Origin: Oscillospiraceae bacterium
GTDB taxonomy: Bacteria; Bacillota; Clostridia; Oscillospirales; Oscillospiraceae
Reading direction: 5' to 3'
Length of the DNA: 40,863 bases
Assembly (NCBI GenBank): GCA_017469795.1
Contig: JAFUFT010000044.1
Coordinates: 1-40,863 of the forward strand
Shown here: positions 24,592 to 31,964 of the stretch, piece by piece
Position numbering within the stretch: position 1 is the stretch's first letter
How the letters are laid out: each line of letters begins with the position of its first letter
Notes under the pieces: generated by a model
Seen by the model: the letters and a program-made list of their open reading frames with translations, nothing else
Told to the model about the DNA's origin: nothing
Database searches by the model: none
Translations under genes and position numbers: made by a program

Positions 24592-25805
24592 TCCGATACC
24601 TCCAGTACCGCGCCAAGCCTTTTCAAATCGTCCCAAAAACCGGGATAGGATTTTCTGACGCACTGCGCGCCGGTGACCGTCACTGGCGCCTTGCAGCTCA
24701 TGGCCGCCACCGCCGCCATCATGGCGATCCGGTGGTCGTTCCAGCTGTCCACCGCCACGCCGCCGACCAGTTCCGCTCTGCCCCGGATGGTCAGTCCCTC
24801 CGGTTCCTCAGTCACCTCGGCGCCCATGGCCCGCAGCACATCTGTGACCGCGGCAAGCCGGTCGCTCTCCTTGATCCGCAGACGGCCGGCTCCCCCGATT
24901 CGGGTGATCTCTCCGGCGCGCACCGCCGCCCGGGCCGCCAGGGCCGGAACCAGATCCGGGCAGTTTCGGACGTCGAGCTCCACCGTTCCGGTCCCGTCCA
25001 GCTCTTTTTCGTAGTCCAGGATGATCCGGTCCCCCTGACAGGAGGATGCATCCAGCCCCATGATTTGAAGATTGTGGCCCATGCCCCGGGCCGCCGCGAA
25101 AAACGCCGCCTGGCTGTAATCCGCCTCCACCTGAACGTTCTCCGGCCGGTATGTCTGGTTCCCGGGAACAAACCAGCCTGTCTTCCTCTCCTCTGTCCGG
25201 ACGCCGAACCGGCGGAGCGCCTCCCGCGTCATTTCAATGTATCCGGCGGACTCCAGCGGAGAGGTCAGCCGGATCTCACTGTCTCCATCCAGAAGGGGCA
25301 GGGCATACATCAGTCCCGTGATGAACTGACTGGACACATTTCCCGGCAGCTCATACACATCGGGCGTCAGCCTTCCTTTGATTGTAAGTGTATCACCTTC
25401 TGCGGAAAAGGCAATTCCCTTTTCACGAAATATGGCGAAATAGGGCTCTTGGGGCCGCTGCATCAGCCTGCCCCGACCGCGGAATATCCCGCCGCCCGCC
25501 AGCGCCAGGGCCACTGGGATCAGAAACCGCAGGGTGGAGCCGGATTCTCCGCAGTCCAGGACCGGGATCTCCCCCGGACACGGACCGCCCCGGAGGATCA
25601 CCCCGTCTGTCTGCCGCTCCACGATTGCGCCCAGCGCCGCCATGCACCGGAGCGTGGCCTCGATATCCTCGGAAAAGCTGAGATTGCCGATCACGCTCTC
25701 CCCCGCCGCCAGGGCCGCCGCGATCACATACCGGTGTCCCTGGGATTTGGAGGAGGGCGGCACGATCGTCCCCGCCAGCTTTCCCGGCCAGATTGTCACG
25801 TTCAA
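24588..25805 (-). CDS. aroA: 3-Phosphoshikimate 1-carboxyvinyltransferase (EPSP synthase)
   Basis: Transfers the enolpyruvyl group of PEP to shikimate 3-phosphate. 405 residues: PPSSKSQGHR at the N-terminus, CGESGSTLRFLIP (substrate loop), SSQFITGLMYALPLL, the catalytic segment RIKESDRLAA and WNDHRIAMM. The loop GESGSTLRF differs from the GNAGT form of plant and E. coli enzymes, which is relevant to glyphosate sensitivity but cannot be scored by eye. Four-base ATGA overlaps join it to aroB and aroC. Confidence 0.96.
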   Translation of the reverse strand: MNVTIWPGKLAGTIVPPSSKSQGHRYVIAAALAAGESVIGNLSFSEDIEATLRCMAALGAIVERQTDGVILRGGPCPGEIPVLDCGESGSTLRFLIPVALALAGGGIFRGRGRLMQRPQEPYFAIFREKGIAFSAEGDTLTIKGRLTPDVYELPGNVSSQFITGLMYALPLLDGDSEIRLTSPLESAGYIEMTREALRRFGVRTEERKTGWFVPGNQTYRPENVQVEADYSQAAFFAAARGMGHNLQIMGLDASSCQGDRIILDYEKELDGTGTVELDVRNCPDLVPALAARAAVRAGEITRIGGAGRLRIKESDRLAAVTDVLRAMGAEVTEEPEGLTIRGRAELVGGVAVDSWNDHRIAMMAAVAAMSCKAPVTVTGAQCVRKSYPGFWDDLKRLGAVLEVSE

Positions 25806-26875
25806 AGTCCCGCCTCCCGAATCAGATCCAGCAACTTTGCCTTCTCCAGCTTTACGGTCTCGGCACGGCCGATCTCCCGCAGGACCACGAAGGAAATCTG
25901 TCCGCCGTCGCTCTTTTTGTCTTTGGTCAGGGCCGCAGCATAGTCCTTTTGCCCGGCTGCGATGGACGTGGGCAGGCCGTACTGCCGCAGGATCGCTTCC
26001 ACCTCGCCCTCGGTTCCCTCCGGCGTGATGCCCAGCAGCGTCCCCAGTCTGGCGGCGGCGGTCATGCCCGCCGCAACGGCTTCCCCGTGGTTGTACCGCT
26101 CATAGCCATAGGCTTTTTCGAAGACATGGCCCAGCGTGTGCCCGAAGTTCAGCAGCATCCGCAGTCCCGTGTCCATCTCGTCCTGCTCCACCACCTGCCG
26201 CTTGATATCGCAGCAGCGCAGCAGGATCTCCTCCACATGGTCCATGACTTTCTCCCGGCCGCCGTCCTCCGCGAGCCGGTCAAAAAGCGCCCGGTCCCAG
26301 ATGCAGCCGTACTTGATGACCTCCGCCATGCCGCAGCGGAACTCCCGGTCCGGGAGCGTCTTCAGCGTGTCCGGATCCATCAGCACCATCTTGGGCTGAT
26401 AGAAAGCGCCGGCCAGATTCTTGCCTGCCTCCAGATCCACCGCCACCTTGCCGCCCACGGAGGAGTCCACCTGGGCCAGCAGGGTCGTGGGAATCTGCAC
26501 GAAGCTGACGCCCCGCAGGATCGTCGCGGCGGCAAATCCGCTGAGATCCCCCACCACGCCGCCTCCCAGGGCGATCACGCTGTCCGACCGGGTGATCCCC
26601 AGATCCGCCATCTGCTCCCAAAGCTCCGCCAGGACCTCCGGGGTCTTGCTCTGCTCCCCCGGTGGGATCTCCAGAATCGCGGCCCGGAACCCAGCTCCAT
26701 GGAGGCTCCGGGCCAGCCGGCCGGCGCAGAGGGGCTCCACGTTGGAGTCAGTGACGATCACCGCCAGATTGCCTCGCAGCACCGGACGCAGCATCTCCCC
26801 CGCCCGGTCCAGCAGTCCCCTGCCGCAAACAATATCGTATGTCCGGCCGGGCAGATTCACCGTCAGCGTCTTCAT
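25802..26875 (-). CDS. aroB: 3-Dehydroquinate synthase
   Basis: Cyclises DAHP to 3-dehydroquinate; NAD+ and metal dependent. 357 residues: PPGEQSKT, the NAD-binding GGGVVGDLSGF, PTTLLAQVDSSVGGK, MAEVIKYG, and metal ligands in LLNFGHTLGH and YNHGEAVAAGM. It overlaps aroF and aroA by 4 bases each (ATGA). Confidence 0.97.
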   Translation of the reverse strand: MKTLTVNLPGRTYDIVCGRGLLDRAGEMLRPVLRGNLAVIVTDSNVEPLCAGRLARSLHGAGFRAAILEIPPGEQSKTPEVLAELWEQMADLGITRSDSVIALGGGVVGDLSGFAAATILRGVSFVQIPTTLLAQVDSSVGGKVAVDLEAGKNLAGAFYQPKMVLMDPDTLKTLPDREFRCGMAEVIKYGCIWDRALFDRLAEDGGREKVMDHVEEILLRCCDIKRQVVEQDEMDTGLRMLLNFGHTLGHVFEKAYGYERYNHGEAVAAGMTAAARLGTLLGITPEGTEGEVEAILRQYGLPTSIAAGQKDYAAALTKDKKSDGGQISFVVLREIGRAETVKLEKAKLLDLIREAGL

Positions 26876-27885
26876 ATCTGTTTCCCCATGAACTGCGCCA
26901 GGCCCTGGGACTTGACCATCAAGGCGTCAAACTGCTCCGGCGTTAGGCTCTGCTTGCCGTCGCAGAGGGCATGGGGCGGATCGTTGTGAACCTCCACGAT
27001 GATGCCGTCCGCGCCGGCCGCGATAGCCGCCAGCGTCAGCGGTTCCACCAGCCAGGCCGCGCCGCCGGAATGACTGGGGTCCACGATGATCGGCAGATGG
27101 GTCATGCGCCGGAGGCTCGGGATCGCCGCCACGTCCAGCGTATTTCTCGTGTAGGTTTCAAAGGTGCGGATCCCTCGCTCACAGAGGATCACGTTCTCGT
27201 TGCCCTCGCTCATGATATACTCCGCGGACATGATCCACTCCTCGTAGGTGTTGGAGAGACCCCTCTTGAGCAGAACGGGCTTTGACATCTTGCCCACCTC
27301 TTTGAGCAGATCGAAGTTCTGCATATTTCTTGCGCCGATCTGCACCAGATCCACGCAGTTTTCAAAGATCTCGCAGTACCGGGGACTCATGATCTCGGTC
27401 ACGATGGGCAGGCCCGTGGCCTTTTTCGCCTTCAGCAGCAGTTCCAGTCCCTGAACGCCCATGCCCTGGAAGGAATAGGGGGAGGTTCTTGGTTTGAAGG
27501 CGCCGCCCCGCAGAAGCTGCGCTCCGCTTCCCTGCACGTCCCGGGCCACCTCTGTGATCTGCGCCTCGTTTTCCACTGAGCAGGGACCGGCAATGACCGT
27601 GAAGTGTTCCCCGCCCACCGGAACGCCCGCCACATCCACCACGGTGTCGTCCGGATGGAACTTCCGGTTCGCCTTTTTATAGGGCTCCTGGACCCGCATG
27701 ACCCGCTCCACACCCTCGTGGAGGATCAGATCATCCGCGTCCAGATGGCTGGTATCGCCCACCAGACCCAGAATCGAGCAGCCGACGCCGTTGGTGATGC
27801 CGACCTTCAGGCCCTGGACCTCCAACTCGTGGGCAAGCGCCTCGATACGTTCCCGGCTGGTACCGGGTTTCATGATTATGACCAT
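26872..27885 (-). CDS. aroF: 3-deoxy-7-phosphoheptulonate synthase, type I-beta with N-terminal regulatory domain
   Basis: First enzyme of the shikimate pathway and first structural gene of the operon. 337 residues: an N-terminal ferredoxin-like regulatory domain (about 1-70), which in Thermotoga-type enzymes mediates Tyr/Phe inhibition. The KDOPS-like barrel carries GPCSVEN, RGGAFKPRTSPYSFQG, RNMQNFDLL, LLKRGLS, ERGIRTFE and IVDPSHSGG. It belongs to a different subfamily from the DAHP synthase at 12543-13583. The ATG at 27885 follows AAAGGGG and lies just past the attenuator, so the whole operon is under leader control. Confidence 0.96.
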   Translation of the reverse strand: MVIIMKPGTSRERIEALAHELEVQGLKVGITNGVGCSILGLVGDTSHLDADDLILHEGVERVMRVQEPYKKANRKFHPDDTVVDVAGVPVGGEHFTVIAGPCSVENEAQITEVARDVQGSGAQLLRGGAFKPRTSPYSFQGMGVQGLELLLKAKKATGLPIVTEIMSPRYCEIFENCVDLVQIGARNMQNFDLLKEVGKMSKPVLLKRGLSNTYEEWIMSAEYIMSEGNENVILCERGIRTFETYTRNTLDVAAIPSLRRMTHLPIIVDPSHSGGAAWLVEPLTLAAIAAGADGIIVEVHNDPPHALCDGKQSLTPEQFDALMVKSQGLAQFMGKQI

Positions 27886-27910
27886 TGTGAATTACCCCTT
27901 TCTTTGCATG

Positions 27911-27947
27911 AAAAAAGCCCCTGCCTGAATCAAACATTCAGCAGGAG
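27911..27947 (-). terminator. Attenuator terminator of the aromatic operon
   Basis: On the minus strand CTCCTGC-TGAAT (27947-27936) pairs with ATTCA-G-GCAGGGG (27930-27918): 5 bp, a bulged G, then 7 bp with one G-U, 5-base loop. Six T follow (27916-27911). It lies between the leader peptide stop and aroF, so it is a conditional terminator. Confidence 0.85.
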
Positions 27948-27974
27948 CGTCAGAAAGTATGCTTCTATTGAAGG

Positions 27975-28061
27975 TTATGATTCCACCGATTTATGACAAT
28001 TGCCCGCGCCCCAAAAGGCGCAGGTAAAATAGCCGTAAAATCGATTGGAATGCGTGTTCAT
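27975..28061 (-). CDS. Aromatic-rich attenuation leader peptide
   Basis: A 28-codon reading frame, ATG at 28061-28059, stop TAA at 27977-27975, with GAGGTG 5 bases before the start. Residues 8-17 read FYGYFTCAFW: three Phe, two Tyr, one Trp, six aromatic codons in ten. The remaining residues are ordinary. The frame sits between a sigma-A promoter (28091-28118) and a T-run terminator (27911-27947), and the next gene makes DAHP. It has the layout of trpL/pheL-type leader peptides, in which ribosome stalling at codons for scarce amino acids prevents termination. Its mix of all three aromatics fits an operon feeding the common pathway. Homology was not tested. Confidence 0.85.
   Translation of the reverse strand: MNTHSNRFYGYFTCAFWGAGNCHKSVES
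28003..28024 (-). promoter_or_regulatory. Attenuator hairpin 1:2 with Phe-Trp codons in its loop
   Basis: CCTGCGCC (28024-28017) pairs with GGCGCGGG (28010-28003), 8 bp with one G-U. The 6-base loop (28016-28011) is exactly the TTT TGG codons for Phe16-Trp17. The competing antiterminator pairing is GGGGCG (28012-28007) with CGCTCC (27949-27944), which would break the terminator's 5' arm. Confidence 0.65.
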
Positions 28062-28090
28062 CAGCACACCTCACAGCTTGTTATGCTTAC

Positions 28091-28118
28091 ATTATAACAC
28101 ATTACATTGGAAAAGCAA
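28091..28118 (-). promoter_or_regulatory. Promoter of the aromatic operon
   Basis: Minus strand TTGCTT (28118-28113), 16-base spacer, TATAAT (28096-28091); start predicted near 28084. Confidence 0.8.
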
Positions 28119-28159
28119 CCGGTATTTTCCGATTTCCGCTTTTTTAGTCATTCCGACGC

Positions 28160-28190
28160 AAAAGCCCCCCCGCGGATGCGGCGGGGCTTT
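28160..28190 (-). terminator. Terminator of metG-rqcP
   Basis: Imperfect GC-rich stem: AAAGCCCCGC (28190-28181) with a GC-G7-CTTT arm (28173-28161), followed by a short T-run; ends 42 bases before the aromatic promoter. Confidence 0.75.
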
Positions 28191-28196
28191 GCATAT

Positions 28197-28439
28197 TTAC
28201 GGTAATTCCCGATACATGGCCACAGCGTCCGCCTTCTTGGTGGATTCGTTGAGGCTCAGGACTTCGACCATCACCGTCTTCTGTCCGAAACGGATCTCCA
28301 GCACGTCGCCGACCTTAACGTCATAGCTGGCCTTGACCACCCGGCCGTTGGCGGAGACGCGCTCCGCGTCGCAGGCCTCGTTGGCCACGGTCCGGCGCTT
28401 GATCAGCCGGGAGACCTTCAGATATTTATCCAGTCGCAT
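28197..28439 (-). CDS. rqcP: RqcP-like S4-domain RNA-binding protein
   Basis: 80 residues, essentially one S4 RNA-binding domain ([33 protein letters not shown] is the S4 core; VKVGDVLEI follows). Length and sequence match RqcP (formerly YabO) of Firmicutes. RqcP works with RqcH on stalled 50S subunits to add poly-alanine tails in ribosome-associated quality control. It lies 9 bases after metG and shares its promoter and terminator. Confidence 0.85.
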   Translation of the reverse strand: MRLDKYLKVSRLIKRRTVANEACDAERVSANGRVVKASYDVKVGDVLEIRFGQKTVMVEVLSLNESTKKADAVAMYRELP

Positions 28440-28448
28440 GGCTGTTCC

Positions 28449-30416
28449 TCAGCAGAGCTTCGCGCCGGCGGGGATGGCGTCGTCCAGGATCAGAAGCGTC
28501 AGGCTTTCGCCCTTTTCCGCAGAGAGCAGCATGCCGCAGGAATCCAACCCCATCATCTTCCGGGGCGCCAGGTTCGTGCAGGCCACCAGCGTCTTGCCCA
28601 GGAGGTCCTCCGGCTTGTAGTACTGGGCGATACCGGAGAGGATCTGCCGAGGCGTTCCGCTGCCGTCGTCCAGCGTGAAGCGAAGCAGCTTCTTGGACTT
28701 CTTCACATTCTCGCACTCCAGCACCTTCACCACGGTCATATCCACCTTCTCAAAGTCGTCAAAAGCGATCTCCGGTTTGAAGGTGACAGTCGCTTCCTCC
28801 GGCTCCGGCGCCTCTTCGGGGGCACTGGTGATCTCCGCAAGGGCTGCCAGTTCCTTCTGGATGTCGATCCGGGGGAACAGGGCCTCCCCGGCGGTGACCG
28901 TCACGGTCTGGGACAGGACGCCGAAGCTGCCCAGGCTCTCCCATTCGGAGGGAGCGCCGCCCAGCCGCTCCATGATCCGGTCCGCCGTGTCGGGCATCAC
29001 CGGCCGCAGCAGCGCGCCGCAGATGCGGATGGTCTCCAGCAGGTTGTACATCACCCGGGCCAGCCGTGGCTTCTTCGCCTCGTCCTTGGCCAGGATCCAG
29101 GGCGCTGTCTCGTCGATATATTTGTTGGCCCGGGAGATGACCCTGAACACCTCCGCAATGCCATTCTGGAACTGGAACTTCTCCACTTCAGTCTCATACC
29201 GGTCCCTGAGACCGGAAGCCAGCTCGATGAGCTCCGCATCCTGGGCCTCGTCGGCCTCCTGCGCCTCCGGCAGCATGCCGCCGAAGTACTTCTGCACCAT
29301 GGCCACCGTCCGGGACACCAGGTTGCCCAGATCATTGGCCAGATCCGTGTTGATGGTCTGCAGCAGCAGCTCGTTGGAGAAGTTGCCGTCGGAGCCGAAG
29401 GGGAAGGTCCTGAGCAGGAAGAACCGCAGGGCGTCCACGCCGTAGCGCTCCGAGAGCAGATAGGGATCCACCACGTTGACCACCTTGTTCTCCGCCAGCT
29501 TGGACTTGGAGATCTTGCCGCCGTCCAGCAGCAGCCAGCCGTGGCCGTAGACCTTCTGGGGCAGGGGCAGGCCCACGCTCATCAGGAAGGCGGGCCAGTA
29601 GATGGAGTGGAACCGGACGATCTCCTTGCCCACGATGTTCACACCGGGCCAGAACTTCTCCAGATCATCGTATTTGTCGTTGCAGTAGCCCAGGGCGGTA
29701 ACGTAGTTGAACAGAGCGTCCAGCCACACATAGACCACATGCTTCGGATCGAAATCCACCGGCACGCCCCAGGTGAAGCTGGTCCGGGAGACGCAAAGAT
29801 CCTGAAGGCCGCCCTCGCAGTCGATGAAGTTGTTGATCATCTCGTTGACCCGGCTTCTGGGCTCCAGGAAGTCGGTGTTGAGCAGCAGATCCCGGATCCG
29901 GTCGGCGTACTTGCTTGCCCGGAAGAAGTAGGCCTCCTCCTCCGCGTCCGTGACCTCCCGGCCGCAGTCGGGGCACTTTCCGTCCACCAGCTGGCTCTCG
30001 GTCCAGAAGGATTCGCAGGGCTTGCAGTACTTTCCCTTGTAGACAGATTTATAAATGTCCCCGTTGTCGTACATCTTTTTGAAGATCTTCTGAATGGAGG
30101 CCACATGATAATCGTCCGTGGTGCGGATGAAGCGGTCGTTGGAGATGTTCATGAGCTTCCACAGGGCCTTGACGCCCCGGGGGCCCTCCACGATCTTGTC
30201 CACGAACTCCTTGGGGGTGCATCCGGCTTCCTTCGCCTTGTCCTCGATCTTCTGGCCGTGCTCGTCCGTGCCGGTCAGGAACATCACGTCATAGCCCCGG
30301 AGCCGCTTGTACCGGGCCATGGCGTCGGTGGCCACCGTGCAGTAGCTGTGTCCGATATGCAGATTGTCCGAGGGATAATAAATCGGCGTGGTTATATAAT
30401 AGGGTCTCTTTTCCAT
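28449..30416 (-). CDS. metG: Methionyl-tRNA synthetase
   Basis: Charges tRNA-Met. 655 residues: class I HIGH motif at 20-23, zinc knuckle cysteines C132, C135, C149 and C152, a KMSKS-type loop KISKS at 302-306, helical anticodon domain (about 365-520), and a C-terminal EMAP/Trbp111-like tRNA-binding domain (about 553-655) that usually mediates dimerisation. The ATG at 30416 follows GGGAGGAG. It leads a two-gene unit with rqcP. The 5' leader (about 30 bases) is too short for a T-box. Confidence 0.97.
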   Translation of the reverse strand: MEKRPYYITTPIYYPSDNLHIGHSYCTVATDAMARYKRLRGYDVMFLTGTDEHGQKIEDKAKEAGCTPKEFVDKIVEGPRGVKALWKLMNISNDRFIRTTDDYHVASIQKIFKKMYDNGDIYKSVYKGKYCKPCESFWTESQLVDGKCPDCGREVTDAEEEAYFFRASKYADRIRDLLLNTDFLEPRSRVNEMINNFIDCEGGLQDLCVSRTSFTWGVPVDFDPKHVVYVWLDALFNYVTALGYCNDKYDDLEKFWPGVNIVGKEIVRFHSIYWPAFLMSVGLPLPQKVYGHGWLLLDGGKISKSKLAENKVVNVVDPYLLSERYGVDALRFFLLRTFPFGSDGNFSNELLLQTINTDLANDLGNLVSRTVAMVQKYFGGMLPEAQEADEAQDAELIELASGLRDRYETEVEKFQFQNGIAEVFRVISRANKYIDETAPWILAKDEAKKPRLARVMYNLLETIRICGALLRPVMPDTADRIMERLGGAPSEWESLGSFGVLSQTVTVTAGEALFPRIDIQKELAALAEITSAPEEAPEPEEATVTFKPEIAFDDFEKVDMTVVKVLECENVKKSKKLLRFTLDDGSGTPRQILSGIAQYYKPEDLLGKTLVACTNLAPRKMMGLDSCGMLLSAEKGESLTLLILDDAIPAGAKLC

Positions 30417-30457
30417 AGGTTTCTCCTCCCTTTTTTGTTCCGAAATCAGTATCTTTT

Positions 30458-30486
30458 ATAATACCCAAAAAGCCGTGATAACGCAA
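30458..30486 (-). promoter_or_regulatory. metG promoter
   Basis: Minus strand TTGCGT (30486-30481), 17-base spacer, TATTAT (30463-30458). Confidence 0.7.
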
Positions 30487-30516
30487 GCCTTTTTTCATCC
30501 TGTCCGTTCCCGCGGC

Positions 30517-30546
30517 GGAAAACGCCCGGACCTGCGTCCGGGCGTT
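30517..30546 (-). terminator. Terminator of the ROK regulator gene
   Basis: 11-bp stem AACGCCCGGAC/GTCCGGGCGTT with a 4-base loop, followed by TTTT on the minus strand. Confidence 0.9.
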
Positions 30547-30559
30547 GAAAGAAACATGA

Positions 30560-31690
30560 TCACACCTGATCCACAAACTCCAGCACAAAATTCAGTGCAG
30601 CGCCCATGGGGGCAATATGCCGGCGCACCGTACTCAGATGGACAAACTCTGCGTCCTCTGCAAAGGGGTTGGAATCCATCACATACCGCTTGAGCGCCTG
30701 CAGGTAGGGCGGCAGATACTCGCTGACCCATCCGCCCAGCACCACGTCACAGTCAATGGCGGTGTGAATATTGCTGATGCCGATGGCAAGGTGGCGCAGC
30801 ATGTCATACCACAGGGTCTCGCAGGCCGGGTCGTGGGCCTCCACCCGCCCGAAGAACTCCTCCAGCGTCAGGCCCAGCTCATCCGTGACCCGCCGGGCCG
30901 AGCAATAGGCCTCCAGGCAGCCTCTCTGCCCGCAGTTGCACCGAAGCCCGCCGGGTTCGATGCAGATATGGCCGAACTCCCCGCTGCGTCGATGATCCCC
31001 GTCAAAGGACACCCCGCCGAGGATCAGCACGCCGCCCACACCGCTCTCCAGAGACAGATAGGCCATATCCTTCAGGTCATGGCGGATGTACCATTCGGCA
31101 AACCCGCTGCAGCAGGCGTCGTTATCCACATAGGCCGGGTACGGGAACTCCTGCATCCGTTCCGTGAGAGATACATTTTTAATGTGCAGTGTCGGCGCAA
31201 ACATCACCCGGTCGCAGGTGGGCGCCACAATGGCAGGCACCGTGATTCCCACGCCGAGGAGCTTTTCCCGGAGCAGTCCGTTCTCGTCCAGAAACTGCTC
31301 CAGCGCCGCGGCAAGCATCCCGGGTTTCGTCAGCGCCTGCGCCGCCTGTCCTTCGCAGGGAATCTCCCGATATGCCAGCTCCCGGAGCCGCAGATCCACC
31401 GCCGCAAGCCGGATCAGTTCCGCCGTAATGGAGATCCCCACGGCAAAGCGGGCCTCCGCGGCAATGTCCAGCCGCATGGCCTTTCTGCCTCCCGTGGACC
31501 GGGCAGCTCCGGAATCGCAGACCAGGCCCTCCTCCATCAGCTCCGACAGGTTCTGATACAGCGTCGGCATGCTGATCTGGCATTTGCGGGCCAACGCCTG
31601 CCGGGTGCAGGGCCGTTCGGATTCGTACAGGCTGCGGTAGATCCGGTTGCGGACGGATCCGTTTTGCTGCCGGGTTGGAATGTGAAGCAT
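30560..31690 (-). CDS. ROK family transcriptional regulator
   Basis: 376 residues from ATG 31690 (GAGGAGGGG upstream); a longer frame to 31852 lacks a ribosome site. An N-terminal winged helix (about 10-70, CTRQALARKCQISMPTLYQNLSELMEEGLV) is fused to a ROK sugar-kinase-like domain. The latter shows VDNDACCSG, SGVGGVLILGG and the zinc motif H241, C251, C253, C258 (GHICIEPGGLRCNCGQRGC). The ATP-binding phosphate loop of true kinases is not evident (ISITAELIRLAAVDL), so it is a regulator of the NagC/XylR/Mlc kind. It is divergent from a monosaccharide ABC transporter, which it probably represses until a sugar binds (inference). The sugar is unknown. Confidence 0.93.
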   Translation of the reverse strand: MLHIPTRQQNGSVRNRIYRSLYESERPCTRQALARKCQISMPTLYQNLSELMEEGLVCDSGAARSTGGRKAMRLDIAAEARFAVGISITAELIRLAAVDLRLRELAYREIPCEGQAAQALTKPGMLAAALEQFLDENGLLREKLLGVGITVPAIVAPTCDRVMFAPTLHIKNVSLTERMQEFPYPAYVDNDACCSGFAEWYIRHDLKDMAYLSLESGVGGVLILGGVSFDGDHRRSGEFGHICIEPGGLRCNCGQRGCLEAYCSARRVTDELGLTLEEFFGRVEAHDPACETLWYDMLRHLAIGISNIHTAIDCDVVLGGWVSEYLPPYLQALKRYVMDSNPFAEDAEFVHLSTVRRHIAPMGAALNFVLEFVDQV

Positions 31691-31713
31691 GTGGACCCCT
31701 CCTCTCGGATTCC

Positions 31714-31741
31714 ATTGTATCACTGTTTTTCCCGCCGTCAA
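31714..31741 (-). promoter_or_regulatory. ROK regulator promoter
   Basis: Minus strand TTGACG (31741-31736), 16-base spacer, TACAAT (31719-31714). Confidence 0.7.
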
Positions 31742-31834
31742 CCCGATTTCCCCAGTTTTTAGGCAACTTTGGCAAAAATATTTTACAAAACTTTTTTCCT
31801 GTTTTCGCCATTTTGAACAGATTCGTGCGATAAA

Positions 31835-31849
31835 TTGAGTAAATCTCAA
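31835..31849. promoter_or_regulatory. Candidate ROK operator
   Basis: Perfect inverted repeat TTGAG-taaat-CTCAA, 30 bases upstream of the transporter minus-35 in the divergent intergenic region, which is otherwise AT-rich and empty. Confidence 0.45.
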
Positions 31850-31878
31850 CAATTCTTGTGATTATTCCATAAAAACTA

Positions 31879-31907
31879 TTGACAAAACAGCGGGAGATTC
31901 GTAAAAT
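31879..31907 (+). promoter_or_regulatory. Promoter of the sugar ABC transporter operon
   Basis: TTGACA (31879-31884), 17-base spacer, TAAAAT (31902-31907). Confidence 0.85.
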
Positions 31908-31964
31908 CAGCTTAGTGAAGCTTTGAAGACTTCCAATATTGTTTCATCAAGGAGGAAACATGCA

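Noticed and set aside
24673..25014. Short plus-strand frames inside aroA, aroB and aroC
   Set aside because: Out-of-frame shadows of overlapping operon genes without ribosome sites.
27911..28091. T-box riboswitch upstream of aroF
   Set aside because: The leader has no T-box sequence or specifier-loop layout; it has a translated aromatic-rich frame instead.
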